Shown here: positions 16,971 through 24,980 of the stretch, piece after piece | Position numbering within the stretch: position 1 is the first letter of the stretch | Layout: every line of letters starts with the position of its first letter | DNA from: Bacillota bacterium | GTDB lineage: Bacteria; Bacillota; UBA4882; UBA8346 | DNA length: 64,000 bases | Direction: 5' to 3' | Assembly (NCBI GenBank): GCA_023400055.1 | Contig: JAEXFN010000041.1 | Location: forward strand, 3,021 to 67,020 | The notes under the pieces: generated by a model | The model's database searches: none | What the model was told of the DNA's origin: nothing | Seen by the model: the letters and a program-made list of their open reading frames with translations, nothing else | Made by a program: the position numbers and the translations under genes

Positions 16971-17816
16971 GTGGCCACGCAATCGAGATCGCCCCACCGC
17001 CAAAGTTATTTGGCCAAGCTAATATTAGGGTGGTTGCTGGGACTTTATTTGGTCTGGACCTGGTTCCCCATCGTCTGGATGCTGATGTCCGCCTTGAAGA
17101 CCGAGCAGAATATGTTCAGCTTTCCGCCCAAGTTCATCTTCGCGCCCACCTGGGACAATTACAAGGTGATGTTCGGCCAGTTGGGAATCGGCCAGTATCT
17201 CTGCAATAGCTTGGTGATCGCCTTTATCTCGACCGCGATCGCTTTATTGCTCGGTTCCCTGGGCGGTTTCGCCCTGGCCCGCGGCAAGATCGCCGCCAAG
17301 AAGCAGATCGCTTTCTGGATCATTTCCACCCGGATGGTGCCGATCGCCGCCATCATCTTGCCGCTCTACATGATCTTCCGAACATTCCATCTCCTCAATA
17401 CGATTTCGGCCTTGATCTTTGCCCATGTTTCCTTCAATTTGCCGTTTGCCATCTGGTTGATGAACGGTTTTTTCAAGGAAATCCCGGTGAGCATCGAAGA
17501 GGCGGCCATGACCGACGGCTGTAGCAAACTGCAGGTTTTTTACCATGTGGCGCTGCCGATAGTCTTGCCGGGCTTGCTGGTGACGGCCATTTTATCGATG
17601 ATGTTTTCCTGGAATGACTACGCTTTCGCTTCGCTGTTTACCGGCGCCGAATCGCAAACGCTGCCGGTGATCGCGGCCCGTTTAATCACCCAACACGGGA
17701 TCTCCTGGGGCCAGGTGATGAGCATGGAAAGCTTCATTTTCCTGCCGATTCTGGCGGCCGGGATCTTGATTCACAAATACTTGGTGCGCGGTATGACCAT
17801 GGGCGCCATAAAATGA
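16971..17816 (+). CDS. ABC transporter permease, carbohydrate
   Basis: A 281-residue MalG-class permease: six predicted helices, EAA loop EEAAMTDGCSKLQVFYHVALPIV, C-terminus RGMTMGAIK. The GTG start follows directly on the TAG stop of its partner. Completes the channel of the second sugar transporter; energy must come from an ATPase encoded outside the window. Confidence 0.87.
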   Translation: MATQSRSPHRQSYLAKLILGWLLGLYLVWTWFPIVWMLMSALKTEQNMFSFPPKFIFAPTWDNYKVMFGQLGIGQYLCNSLVIAFISTAIALLLGSLGGFALARGKIAAKKQIAFWIISTRMVPIAAIILPLYMIFRTFHLLNTISALIFAHVSFNLPFAIWLMNGFFKEIPVSIEEAAMTDGCSKLQVFYHVALPIVLPGLLVTAILSMMFSWNDYAFASLFTGAESQTLPVIAARLITQHGISWGQVMSMESFIFLPILAAGILIHKYLVRGMTMGAIK

Positions 17817-17819
17817 GCG

Positions 17820-17875
17820 GGCCGGGCGGTTGGCCTGCTTGGCTGGCCGGCTGAGCGGCCCGAACCGTTTTCCTA
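17820..17875 (+). terminator. Possible terminator of the second sugar operon
   Basis: GGGCCG near 17820 can pair with CGGCCC near 17857, with inner TTGGCC/GGCCGG pairing and a following CGTTTTCC. The T-run is short, so this is tentative. Confidence 0.35.
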
Positions 17876-17972
17876 AAAATTTCAGTTGGCCACGGCCGGG
17901 GTTTTAGCGCGTTTCGTGAAGGCTTTCCGGCGCATGATGTTTAACCATATCGCAACAAAACAAGGGAAAAAT

Positions 17973-18014
17973 TGTGATCGCGCTCACAGTTTTTTTCTTT
18001 AGACTTGCTATAAT
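17973..18014 (+). promoter_or_regulatory. CRP-like site and extended -10 promoter of the flavodiiron gene
   Basis: TGTGA-N6-TCACA (17973-17988) is a perfect CRP-type palindrome. TGCTATAAT (18006-18014) is an extended -10 box without a good -35. The palindrome centre falls about 41 bases before the predicted start, the classic class II activator position. A CcpA cre reading is partly possible. A Crp/Fnr regulator is encoded at 50724-51389, but a link is only inferred. Confidence 0.7.
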
Positions 18015-18151
18015 CAAATCAGAGCGCAGAGCGAGCGCTAAAAGAGGAGGCGTTGCGACGTTTATTGAAAATTGGCAAAGATTTTAGCCGATGGCTATAG
18101 ATAGTCCCAAAAATAGCACAATAGCAAAATAATCGTAAAGGAGGGTTTGCT

Positions 18152-19342
18152 ATGAGTTTCAAAATCAATGATCGGGTCCGTTGGGTCGGGAAAACCGATT
18201 GGGAGCTTCGCCGGTTTCACGGCGAGGAATATTCGACGCACCGGGGTTCCAGTTATAACGCCTATCTGGTGGAGGACGAGCGGATCGCCCTGATCGATAC
18301 GGTCTGGCAGCCTTTTGCCGCGGAATTTGTGGAGAAATTGCAGCAAGAAGTCGACCTCGACCGGATCGACTATATCGTCGCCAACCACGCCGAGATCGAT
18401 CACAGCGGGGCCCTACCCGAGCTGATGAAACGGATTCCCGGGACGCCCATTTATTGCACGGCCAATGGCATCAAATCGCTGCGGGGCCATTATCATCAGG
18501 ATTGGAATTTTGTGCCGGTCAAAACCGGGGATCGCCTGAACCTCGGCCAGCGGGAGCTGATCTTCGTGGAGGCCCGGATGCTGCACTGGCCGGACAGCAT
18601 GTTCAGCTACCTCACGGGAGACAACATCTTGTTCAGCAACGATGCCTTCGGTCAGCACTATGCGTCGGAATTCCGTTACAATGACCAGGTGGATTCGGCC
18701 GAATTGTTCCAGGAAGCCATCAAATATTACGCCAATATTTTGACGCCTTTCAGCCGCTTGGTGGAGCAGAAGATAGGCGAGGTGGTCCAGCTTAATCTGC
18801 CCATCAGCATGATCTGTCCCAGCCACGGGATCATCTGGCGGGACAACCCGCTGCAGATCGTCTCCAAGTACCTGGAATGGGCCAAGGATTACCGGGAAAA
18901 CCAAGTGACGATCGTCTACGATACCATGTGGAACAGCACCCGGAAGATGGCGGAGGCGATCGGTCAGGGCATTCAGGCCGTCCGTCCGGAAGCGACGGTC
19001 AAACTCTTTAATTCGGCCCGCGCCGACAAGAACGACCTGATCACCGAGGTGTTCAAAGCCCAGGTGCTGTTGGCCGGCTCGCCGACGATCAACCGGGGCA
19101 TGCTCTCCTCCATGGCCGCCATCTTAGAAGAGATCCGCGGCTTGGGCTTCCAGCAAAAGCGGGCGGCGGCCTTCGGCAGTTACGGCTGGGGCGGCGAAGC
19201 GGTGAAAATGATCGGCGCCAAGCTGGCCGAAGCCGGTTTCGAATTGATAAACGACGGCTTGAAAAGCAGCTGGGTTCCTGACGCGGCGGCGCTTGAAGCG
19301 TGCCGGGACTTCGGCCAACGAGTCGCCGCGGCCTTGAAATAA
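18152..19342 (+). CDS. Flavodiiron protein (A-type flavoprotein, O2/NO reductase)
   Basis: A 396-residue two-domain enzyme. The N-terminal metallo-beta-lactamase-like domain carries the di-iron ligands H79, E81, D83 and H84 (HAEIDH) plus later His/Asp ligands, including the CPSHGIIW histidine. The C-terminal flavodoxin domain starts near residue 252 (VTIVYDTMWNSTRKMAEAI) and binds FMN. It reduces O2 to water or NO to N2O in the cytoplasm, protecting an anaerobe. AAAGGAGGG precedes the ATG. The upstream CRP-like site suggests activator-dependent expression; a PAS protein follows. Confidence 0.95.
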   Translation: MSFKINDRVRWVGKTDWELRRFHGEEYSTHRGSSYNAYLVEDERIALIDTVWQPFAAEFVEKLQQEVDLDRIDYIVANHAEIDHSGALPELMKRIPGTPIYCTANGIKSLRGHYHQDWNFVPVKTGDRLNLGQRELIFVEARMLHWPDSMFSYLTGDNILFSNDAFGQHYASEFRYNDQVDSAELFQEAIKYYANILTPFSRLVEQKIGEVVQLNLPISMICPSHGIIWRDNPLQIVSKYLEWAKDYRENQVTIVYDTMWNSTRKMAEAIGQGIQAVRPEATVKLFNSARADKNDLITEVFKAQVLLAGSPTINRGMLSSMAAILEEIRGLGFQQKRAAAFGSYGWGGEAVKMIGAKLAEAGFELINDGLKSSWVPDAAALEACRDFGQRVAAALK

Positions 19343-19827
19343 GTCGAAGTAACGCGTTGTGCTAGATGGATTCCATAAAAGGCTCGACTTTAGCAATTCG
19401 ATGGCCTGAAAACCCGGTTATGTGGTAAAGCATCATCCGAATCTTCGAATCGACATCCGGATCAGCGGCAACATTTGATAGATGCCGCGGGGAAGGAATT
19501 GAAGGGTAGGTCATGACGCCGATCGGACCTAACCCTTGCCCTTCCCCGCTGAAGCTTAGTCAAAGGAGATCATGGGGCAGGGTAACCTCGGGCTTTGAGC
19601 TCCAAAACCATAAGTCTGCCCGCCCCAAGAGTGTTTTCTTTCAAAGCTATACTTGAGGAAGAAAAGCAAAGCCTTCCCATCCAAGGCCTCTAGCGGACAG
19701 CGGCCAGGGTTACCCTTCCCCTGGAATCAACTCCTTGAACAGCTTCGATGGGGAAGGGCAAGGGTTAGGTCCAGCCCTTGTTAACCAGCACGTTATCATC
19801 AACTAAAATTTCAAGGAGGAAATGAAA
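19343..19827. other. Intergenic region between flavodiiron and PAS genes
   Basis: Dominated by a 248-base inverted-repeat element (19525-19772). The first 180 bases hold nothing recognised. Confidence 0.6.
19525..19772. repeat. Long inverted repeat element
   Basis: The left arm starting GGACCTAACCCTTGCCC (19525) and the right arm ending in GGGTTAGGTCC (19772) are complementary for 23 bases without mismatch, then 6 more after 3 mismatches (GAAGCT). The interior holds further partial complements such as CAGGGTAACC and GGTTACCC. It could be a structured RNA or a small non-autonomous element. Confidence 0.75.
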
Positions 19828-20241
19828 ATGCTCGAGCAGTTAAACGAGGCTTTGATCACGGCCATGTTTGAAACCGTGCCCCTGGAGATTACGGTCATCG
19901 ACGCCAATGACGAGGTGGTCGGCTGGAATAAGCATGAAACGCGCCTGTTTGTCCGGCCGATGAGTTGCATGGGATTGAATTTCCGCAACTGCCACCCGGA
20001 GAAGAGCCTGCCGAAGGTGGAGGCGATCGTCAATGACATGAAAGCCGGGCAGAGCGACAAAGTCCGTTTCTGGATTGACCTGCCGGTGCCCTTGGGTTCG
20101 CAGGGCAAACCCCATAAGATTTTGATCGAATTCTATGCGCTCCGCGACGCGCAGGGCAATTATCTGGGTTGCCTGGAATGCGCCCAGGATATCGAGGAGA
20201 TCCGGCATTTGGAGGGCGAAAGACGCTTGCAGGATAGCTGA
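19828..20241 (+). CDS. PAS-domain protein (DUF438 C-terminal type)
   Basis: A 137-residue single PAS domain: VPLEITVIDANDEVVGWNKHETRLF, then MGLNFRNCHPEKSLPKVEAIV, then FYALRDAQGNYLGCLECAQDIEEI. The CHPEKS segment is typical of the PAS found at the C-terminus of DUF438 proteins, where His/Cys could contact heme or another cofactor. ATG 19828 lies 8 bases after AAGGAGG, while an ATG 6 bases earlier is too close. It lacks an output domain, so it probably works through a partner; the flavodiiron gene upstream suggests O2/NO or redox sensing. Confidence 0.78.
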   Translation: MLEQLNEALITAMFETVPLEITVIDANDEVVGWNKHETRLFVRPMSCMGLNFRNCHPEKSLPKVEAIVNDMKAGQSDKVRFWIDLPVPLGSQGKPHKILIEFYALRDAQGNYLGCLECAQDIEEIRHLEGERRLQDS

Positions 20242-20280
20242 GCGCGGGGCAGAGAGCTTCACCAATGAATGAGGCGTTAA

Positions 20281-20304
20281 GGCCGTCCGAAGGGGCGGCT
20301 TTTT
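20281..20304 (+). terminator. Terminator after the PAS gene
   Basis: GCCGTCC and GGGCGGC (20282-20288, 20293-20299) form a 7-bp stem with a GAAG loop, followed by five T. Confidence 0.75.
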
Positions 20305-20459
20305 CGTTGCCGAAAAGATCGCGGCCGGAATCGGTCCGCGAAACTTACGACGTTGCTCGACCGTGCTGGAGCCTCGGTCCTGCTTCCCCAAATCCCAGGG
20401 GAGCAGGGATGGTTCCCATATAAACAGGGGCGGTCTTCGGGGAAGCAGTTATGGCCTTG

Positions 20460-20606
20460 GTAGATGCAGGGACGCTGCTTGAGAATGCTTCCCCGCTCTT
20501 TAAGGAAGCAGGGATGGTTTTCGAAGCGGTAGGGATCCGCTTCGAGAAAGTAGGGATGGTGTTCAAGGAAGTGGGGATGGTCTTTGAGGAAGCAGGGATG
20601 GCCCCG
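20460..20606 (+). repeat. Degenerate tandem repeat, 21-base unit
   Basis: Seven units of exactly 21 bases; the best five run from 20502 to 20606. The shared core is AGGGATGGT preceded by GAAG(C/T). The units diverge in sequence but keep length without indels. Confidence 0.8.
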
Positions 20607-20627
20607 TCCTATGAACGGACCCTAACG

Positions 20628-20691
20628 TACCTTACAAGGACAAAGACCATACCTGACAAGGATCATCGCGTACCTGACAAGGACGCGAAGG
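20628..20691 (+). repeat. Short tandem repeat, 21-22-base unit
   Basis: Three units beginning TACC(T/G)... with core TACCTGACAAGGA at 20650 and 20671 (21 apart) and TACCTTACAAGGA at 20628. Weaker related pieces (CCCTAACACGGA, CCCTGACATGAG) continue to about 20770. Confidence 0.65.
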
Positions 20692-21171
20692 TCCTTTGAG
20701 GGGCGAAGGCCGTCCCTAACACGGACATGTCTCATCCCTAAAAGACCAAGCACCATCCCTGACATGAGCAGCATGATCCGGGATGGCTGAGGCAGCGGGG
20801 AAGCTGGACGGGGGAGGATATGAGCGAGACGGAGCAATGGGCGGGTTTCGCGGCGCGGTTTATCTTTTGTCCCGGATGACCAATGGACTGATACCATAAT
20901 AATTTTGATTGTGTTTCTAAAACATTAACATTATGATAAAGGTAGAGCTGGCGTCGGAACGGCCAAATCGCGGTTGCGACCGTTCAGCGACAGCGCTTAA
21001 GGGAGCCGGGAACGAAGCGGGGCGGATCCGGCCGATGGACGAAAGGAAGGTGGTAGCGGGGCGCGGCGCGGCGGATGTTCCGGCTCTGTCCCGGACGCGG
21101 CACAGCAACGAAATAGGGTATCGATATTTGACTTGAATGCTTTACGGGGCTTTTTCGAAGGGCCAAGCCAT

Positions 21172-21325
21172 TGGGGGCCATGGGATAAAGTCTTTTAACT
21201 TTGGAAATCGGCCTATTAAGGATTGGATACGACTTTATCCCTCGCTTGCCCGAGCTTTTGTGATCACCCCGATATTTTCGGAGGGGCTTGATCACTTTAT
21301 CACAACGCTTTTAGAATGGCATTGG
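21172..21325 (+). repeat. Interspersed repeat family II, copy 1
   Basis: The longest copy. GGGATAAAGTC (21182-21192) is the exact complement of GACTTTATCCC (21231-21241). A second arm pair TGATCACCCC/GGGGCTTGATCA follows, then ACAACGCTTTT. The first half recurs at 62184, the second half at 31036. It looks like a structured RNA or mobile palindromic element. Confidence 0.7.
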
Positions 21326-21447
21326 TTCTTCCCGGGCTGTTCTGATTGCTCCTTGCTTTGGTACTTGTGACGCCGGGCCGCCTCATCCGGTCCGGCGCGG
21401 ATTGGTGAAACGGTTTTTGAGACTTACGGAGAAGAAAGGAGATAAAA

Positions 21448-23502
21448 ATGACCAACGCCTATGCAGTAAAGGATCCCGATTTCAATTTGAGTCCATTCAC
21501 GGGAATGACCCGACGGCACTACATCGAACTGGCCAAATATATTTTGACCCGGGCCTTCGCAGGGGTGCACTCGCTGGAGACTCCGCTGGTCTTTCCGCTG
21601 GTTCCGGGCAAAACCTATCCTCAGCCCGGCGATCCGGCCTGGCGGTACCGCTCCTTCGAGTTCGAGGCGCTGGAGCGGAGCTTGACGCTGGCCGGACCGC
21701 TGATGCACGTCGACCCCGAAGTAACGATCAACGGCATTAAGCTGAGAGACTATTACTGCCTGCAATTGTATAACGCCTTGACTCCCGGCCATCCCAATTC
21801 CCTGCCCCTGCCCGAGGAGCTGCCCGATGCCACCTACCAGTTCACCTGCGAATTCGGCGGCCTGTTCAAAACCTTGCTGCTGCTGCCGGACATCATCTGG
21901 CCTTATTACACTCAAAAACAAAAAGACGAGATGGCGGTGGCCATTTCCAAATGGGCCCATCACCGGACCACCCAGAACAATTGGCGGATCTTCAACATCG
22001 AGGCGCTGTCTTTCCTGAAGAAAAACGGCTACGAAATCGACGAGGAGCTGCTGAAGAGCCATCTCTTGTGGGTGGTTTCGTACCATTCGGGCAGCGGCTG
22101 GTATCTCGAACAAACCTACAATTACTACACGATCAGCCTGTTCGTGGTCTACGGCACCATTTGGAACCGGGCCTTCGGCGACGAGTATTATCCGGAGATC
22201 GCCGCGGCCATCGAGGCATCGGCGCACGAGCTGTTCAAGACCTATACCGACTTTTTCGCGCGCGACGGTTATATCAACATGTGGGCCCGCAGCATCTGTT
22301 ACCGGACCTGGATCTCGGGCGGCTTCCCCATCTCCTTCATGCTCAAGGGCGAGTCGCCCTTGGACCCCGGCTGGGCGAGGCGGCTCTGCTCCGGCTCGCT
22401 GCTCCAGTTCGTGACGCGGGAGGAGTTTTATGAAAATGACGTTCCCAGCCTGGGGTTCTATGGCCACAAGGAGTTCATGCTGCAAAATTACAGCTGCCCG
22501 GGGAGCCCGTTCCTGATGTTTTTGCCCCTGGTCTGCCTGGCATTGCCCGAGGATGCGCCGTTCTGGACCGCCCGGGAAAACGAGGGCTACTGGGCGGAGC
22601 TCGGCGACCGTTCGCGGCGGGCCGTGCTCGAGGAACCCGGTCTGGTGCTGGTCAATCACGGCAAAACCGGCACGGCGGAGATCATTCCCGGCAAGGTCTA
22701 TTACGACGATCCCAACTACTCCAAACTGGTTTACAACACCCATTTCCCCTGGGAGGATCAGGATCCGCAGGGCGGAACGGCGATGGAATACAGCTTCCGG
22801 AGCCTTGACCCGCGCGACATCCGCGGCGAGGACATCAATTTTTACCTCACCGGACGCACGGTGGCCAACGATTCCGAGAAGAACCGCTCGTTTACCACCT
22901 CGCAGAGCGTCCTCTATAACGGGGTGCGGGACGATGTCCTCTACCGGCAGCTGATCATGAGAAAGCCGCCCAATAACGGCGTGGGCTACATCATCGATCT
23001 GGCGGAGATCATCATCCCCGGCGGGGTGATCCGGGTGGACCGCTGCCGGATGGCTTTCGAGCACGAATTGACCCTCGGCCACTTCGGCCTGCCTCACCGC
23101 GGCGGCGAACCGGCCGTAGTTCAGCAGTTCCGCTCCGCGACGCGGCAAGTGATCACCGCGGCGATTCCCGGCCGGAGGGTGGCCCTGATAACCTACCACG
23201 GCTGGGATGAGCTGCGCAGCCTGACCCACCGCGGCCGGAACGCCGAGGCCGACGAGAGCACCGTCCTATATGCCTACCGCAAGCGGACCCGCCAGAATCC
23301 GGCCATGGAGCTCATGATCGCGGTCATGCTGCACCGGACCGACGACGCCGAGTGGACCGAAGCGGAGCTATCGCCCATCGCCGAGATCGCGATCCAGGAG
23401 GTCACGCCGTCCCAATCGGTCCTGGGCGCGACGATCCAGCTGACCGACGGCTGGACCTACTGCGTCGACTTCAAGAATATCGACGGACACCGCTCCTGTT
23501 GA
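21448..23502 (+). CDS. DUF2264-family protein (probable glycan hydrolase)
   Basis: A 684-residue cytoplasmic protein without signal peptide. The N-terminal 350 residues, rich in Trp, Tyr and His (RSFEFEALERSLTLAGPLM, NNWRIFNIEALSFL, SGWYLEQTYNYYTISLFVVYG), match the alpha/alpha-toroid style of DUF2264 (PF10022); some members of that family are classed as glycoside hydrolase family 154. The C-terminal half is likely beta-rich. AAGGAGA precedes the ATG. It stands alone, convergent with the ligase-like cluster. A role on an unsaturated or acidic oligosaccharide is an inference. Confidence 0.75.
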   Translation: MTNAYAVKDPDFNLSPFTGMTRRHYIELAKYILTRAFAGVHSLETPLVFPLVPGKTYPQPGDPAWRYRSFEFEALERSLTLAGPLMHVDPEVTINGIKLRDYYCLQLYNALTPGHPNSLPLPEELPDATYQFTCEFGGLFKTLLLLPDIIWPYYTQKQKDEMAVAISKWAHHRTTQNNWRIFNIEALSFLKKNGYEIDEELLKSHLLWVVSYHSGSGWYLEQTYNYYTISLFVVYGTIWNRAFGDEYYPEIAAAIEASAHELFKTYTDFFARDGYINMWARSICYRTWISGGFPISFMLKGESPLDPGWARRLCSGSLLQFVTREEFYENDVPSLGFYGHKEFMLQNYSCPGSPFLMFLPLVCLALPEDAPFWTARENEGYWAELGDRSRRAVLEEPGLVLVNHGKTGTAEIIPGKVYYDDPNYSKLVYNTHFPWEDQDPQGGTAMEYSFRSLDPRDIRGEDINFYLTGRTVANDSEKNRSFTTSQSVLYNGVRDDVLYRQLIMRKPPNNGVGYIIDLAEIIIPGGVIRVDRCRMAFEHELTLGHFGLPHRGGEPAVVQQFRSATRQVITAAIPGRRVALITYHGWDELRSLTHRGRNAEADESTVLYAYRKRTRQNPAMELMIAVMLHRTDDAEWTEAELSPIAEIAIQEVTPSQSVLGATIQLTDGWTYCVDFKNIDGHRSC

Positions 23503-23582
23503 CGGCAGCGGAAGGGCTCGAGCACGTTGAATGGGCTTTTACGGGTGTGCCGATGAATCGAAGCCAAAACTCGGCATTCCGA

Positions 23583-24866
23583 TTAGCGACTGAGAAGTTC
23601 CTGCTCCATCCGGAGCAGGAACTGTTCAATGGCCAGTTTGTCCTGGGCGGTGCCGTGCAAGTTGCTGCTTAAGGTGCACTGATCGTTATAGCTGGAAACC
23701 GCAATTTGAAAATAAGGGACATATTTGACGGCGCCGGTAATGAAGGCATCGCTCACGCCGCTGTCGCCGAAATGAAGCAATTCCTGATCGATGATTCCCA
23801 GATTGGTGAAGGAAATCACGGGAATCCGATAAAGCTTGCGCAATATTTTTTGGACAGCGCGAAACGGCAGCACTCGATGGATGAGCTCCAGCAACAGGAT
23901 TCCTTTTAAGCAATCGGTGCGCGATTTTTGTTCATTCATCTGCGCGGCGACCTTCAGTAAGGTATCTGCGAACGCTTCATTCTCGCGAAGAGTGACATTG
24001 CAAGTCAAATTACCAGTGAGATTACAGATGCCGTATTTTTGCCGGGGAGCCAGGTATTTGCGCAGATCGACCGGGCAAGGGACGGTGATGGTGTCCCGGC
24101 CGGTCACTTGGCGCAGCACCCGGACATAGGCGGTGAGCAGCAGATCGTTTACTGTGACGCCTTGTCCTTTGGCGTAGCCTTTGACGCGCAAAAAATTTTC
24201 GCTGGCGATCCGGCGGGTTACCAGAAAAGGATGGCCGGCATCCCCCTGCAAAGGATAGCTCAGTCCATTTTGAGGTACTGAAAAGGGATTCTTGGAGAGC
24301 AAAATGAGCAGTCTTTCCATGATGCCGAACCGTGCGAAAAGCTGCATGGCGCTTCGCGAGGCGGACTCCGGCCGGGGTACCGGCTCGCACCCGTCATGAC
24401 ATCGGGTATACAAATCGCCAAGCAGATAAAGGTATTCCTTAAAGCCGGCGCCGTCACAGGCCATATGGTTGATGATGATGCAAAGCGTATCGCGAGCCTG
24501 TGGGCGATCCCGGAGCAGAAAGATCTTCAGCTGCGGTTCGCGGGCGATGGCGATGGTCGAAGCCAGCAACTTTTCCGCCTGGGCGGCGGGGTCGGGGCCG
24601 GCTTCGATCACCTGGACGATATCCGCACCGCTGAAGCCCATCTCTTTCCAGCGGGGACGCCTGGCCGCCGTGTCGAAGCAGCAACCGAGCAAAGGTAGGG
24701 CCGCTTTGGACAAGGATACCGCTTTCTTCAAGGCGGCTTCGTCCAACTGTCCCGAAAAACGGATCAGGCCGCGGATCAGCGGATCGTGAACGGTGCGATA
24801 AAAATACTGCAGCATATCGAGGGCTTCCGTTTTGAGCGCTTTTTTTGTTTTTTTCTCTCCCGCCAT
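23583..24866 (-). CDS. Condensation-domain-like acyltransferase (COG4908 type)
   Basis: A 427-residue free-standing protein of the chloramphenicol-acetyltransferase/NRPS condensation fold. The active-site motif HHxxxDG appears as N133-H134-MAC-D138-G139, so the second, catalytic His and the Asp are kept while the first His is Asn. A later KYGICNLTGNLTCNV segment and FTNLGIIDQELLHFG are typical of the clostridial group. ATG 24866 has GGGAGA 9 bases upstream. It is the last gene of a six-gene minus-strand cluster. It may acylate an alcohol or amine; substrate unknown. Confidence 0.8.
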   Translation of the reverse strand: MAGEKKTKKALKTEALDMLQYFYRTVHDPLIRGLIRFSGQLDEAALKKAVSLSKAALPLLGCCFDTAARRPRWKEMGFSGADIVQVIEAGPDPAAQAEKLLASTIAIAREPQLKIFLLRDRPQARDTLCIIINHMACDGAGFKEYLYLLGDLYTRCHDGCEPVPRPESASRSAMQLFARFGIMERLLILLSKNPFSVPQNGLSYPLQGDAGHPFLVTRRIASENFLRVKGYAKGQGVTVNDLLLTAYVRVLRQVTGRDTITVPCPVDLRKYLAPRQKYGICNLTGNLTCNVTLRENEAFADTLLKVAAQMNEQKSRTDCLKGILLLELIHRVLPFRAVQKILRKLYRIPVISFTNLGIIDQELLHFGDSGVSDAFITGAVKYVPYFQIAVSSYNDQCTLSSNLHGTAQDKLAIEQFLLRMEQELLSR

Positions 24867-24980
24867 AGCCGCATCTCCCATAAATAAGTTGCTTCTTTGC
24901 GCCGGCCTTCCCATGATTGGCGGCGGGATCCCGGGCCAGCGCATAAGAGCGGAATGCCTGGCCGGGGATTTCCCGCAGCG

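Larger units (their letters stand above)
20242..21447. other. Long intergenic region with tandem and family II repeats
   Basis: Holds a terminator (20281-20304), two 21-base-period tandem arrays (20460-20606, 20628-20691), and a family II repeat copy (21172-21325). Short open frames across the arrays translate to repeats only because 21 is a multiple of three; no gene supported. Confidence 0.65.

Noticed and set aside
20451..20699. 82-codon open frame with heptad-like repeats (GMVFE type)
   Set aside because: Explained by the 21-base tandem repeat, whose length keeps frames open; no ribosome site and no non-repetitive protein part.
21424..23229. 600-codon minus-strand frame opposite the DUF2264 gene
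   Set aside because: Shadow of a high-GC coding frame; no domain and no ribosome site, while the plus-strand protein has family features.
23596..23623. 12-bp perfect hairpin AGTTCCTGCTCC/GGAGCAGGAACT near the convergent gene ends
   Set aside because: Lies in the coding 3' end of the condensation-protein gene (codons for Glu-Gln-Phe-Leu-Leu...), with no T-run on either strand; may help termination but not supported as a terminator.
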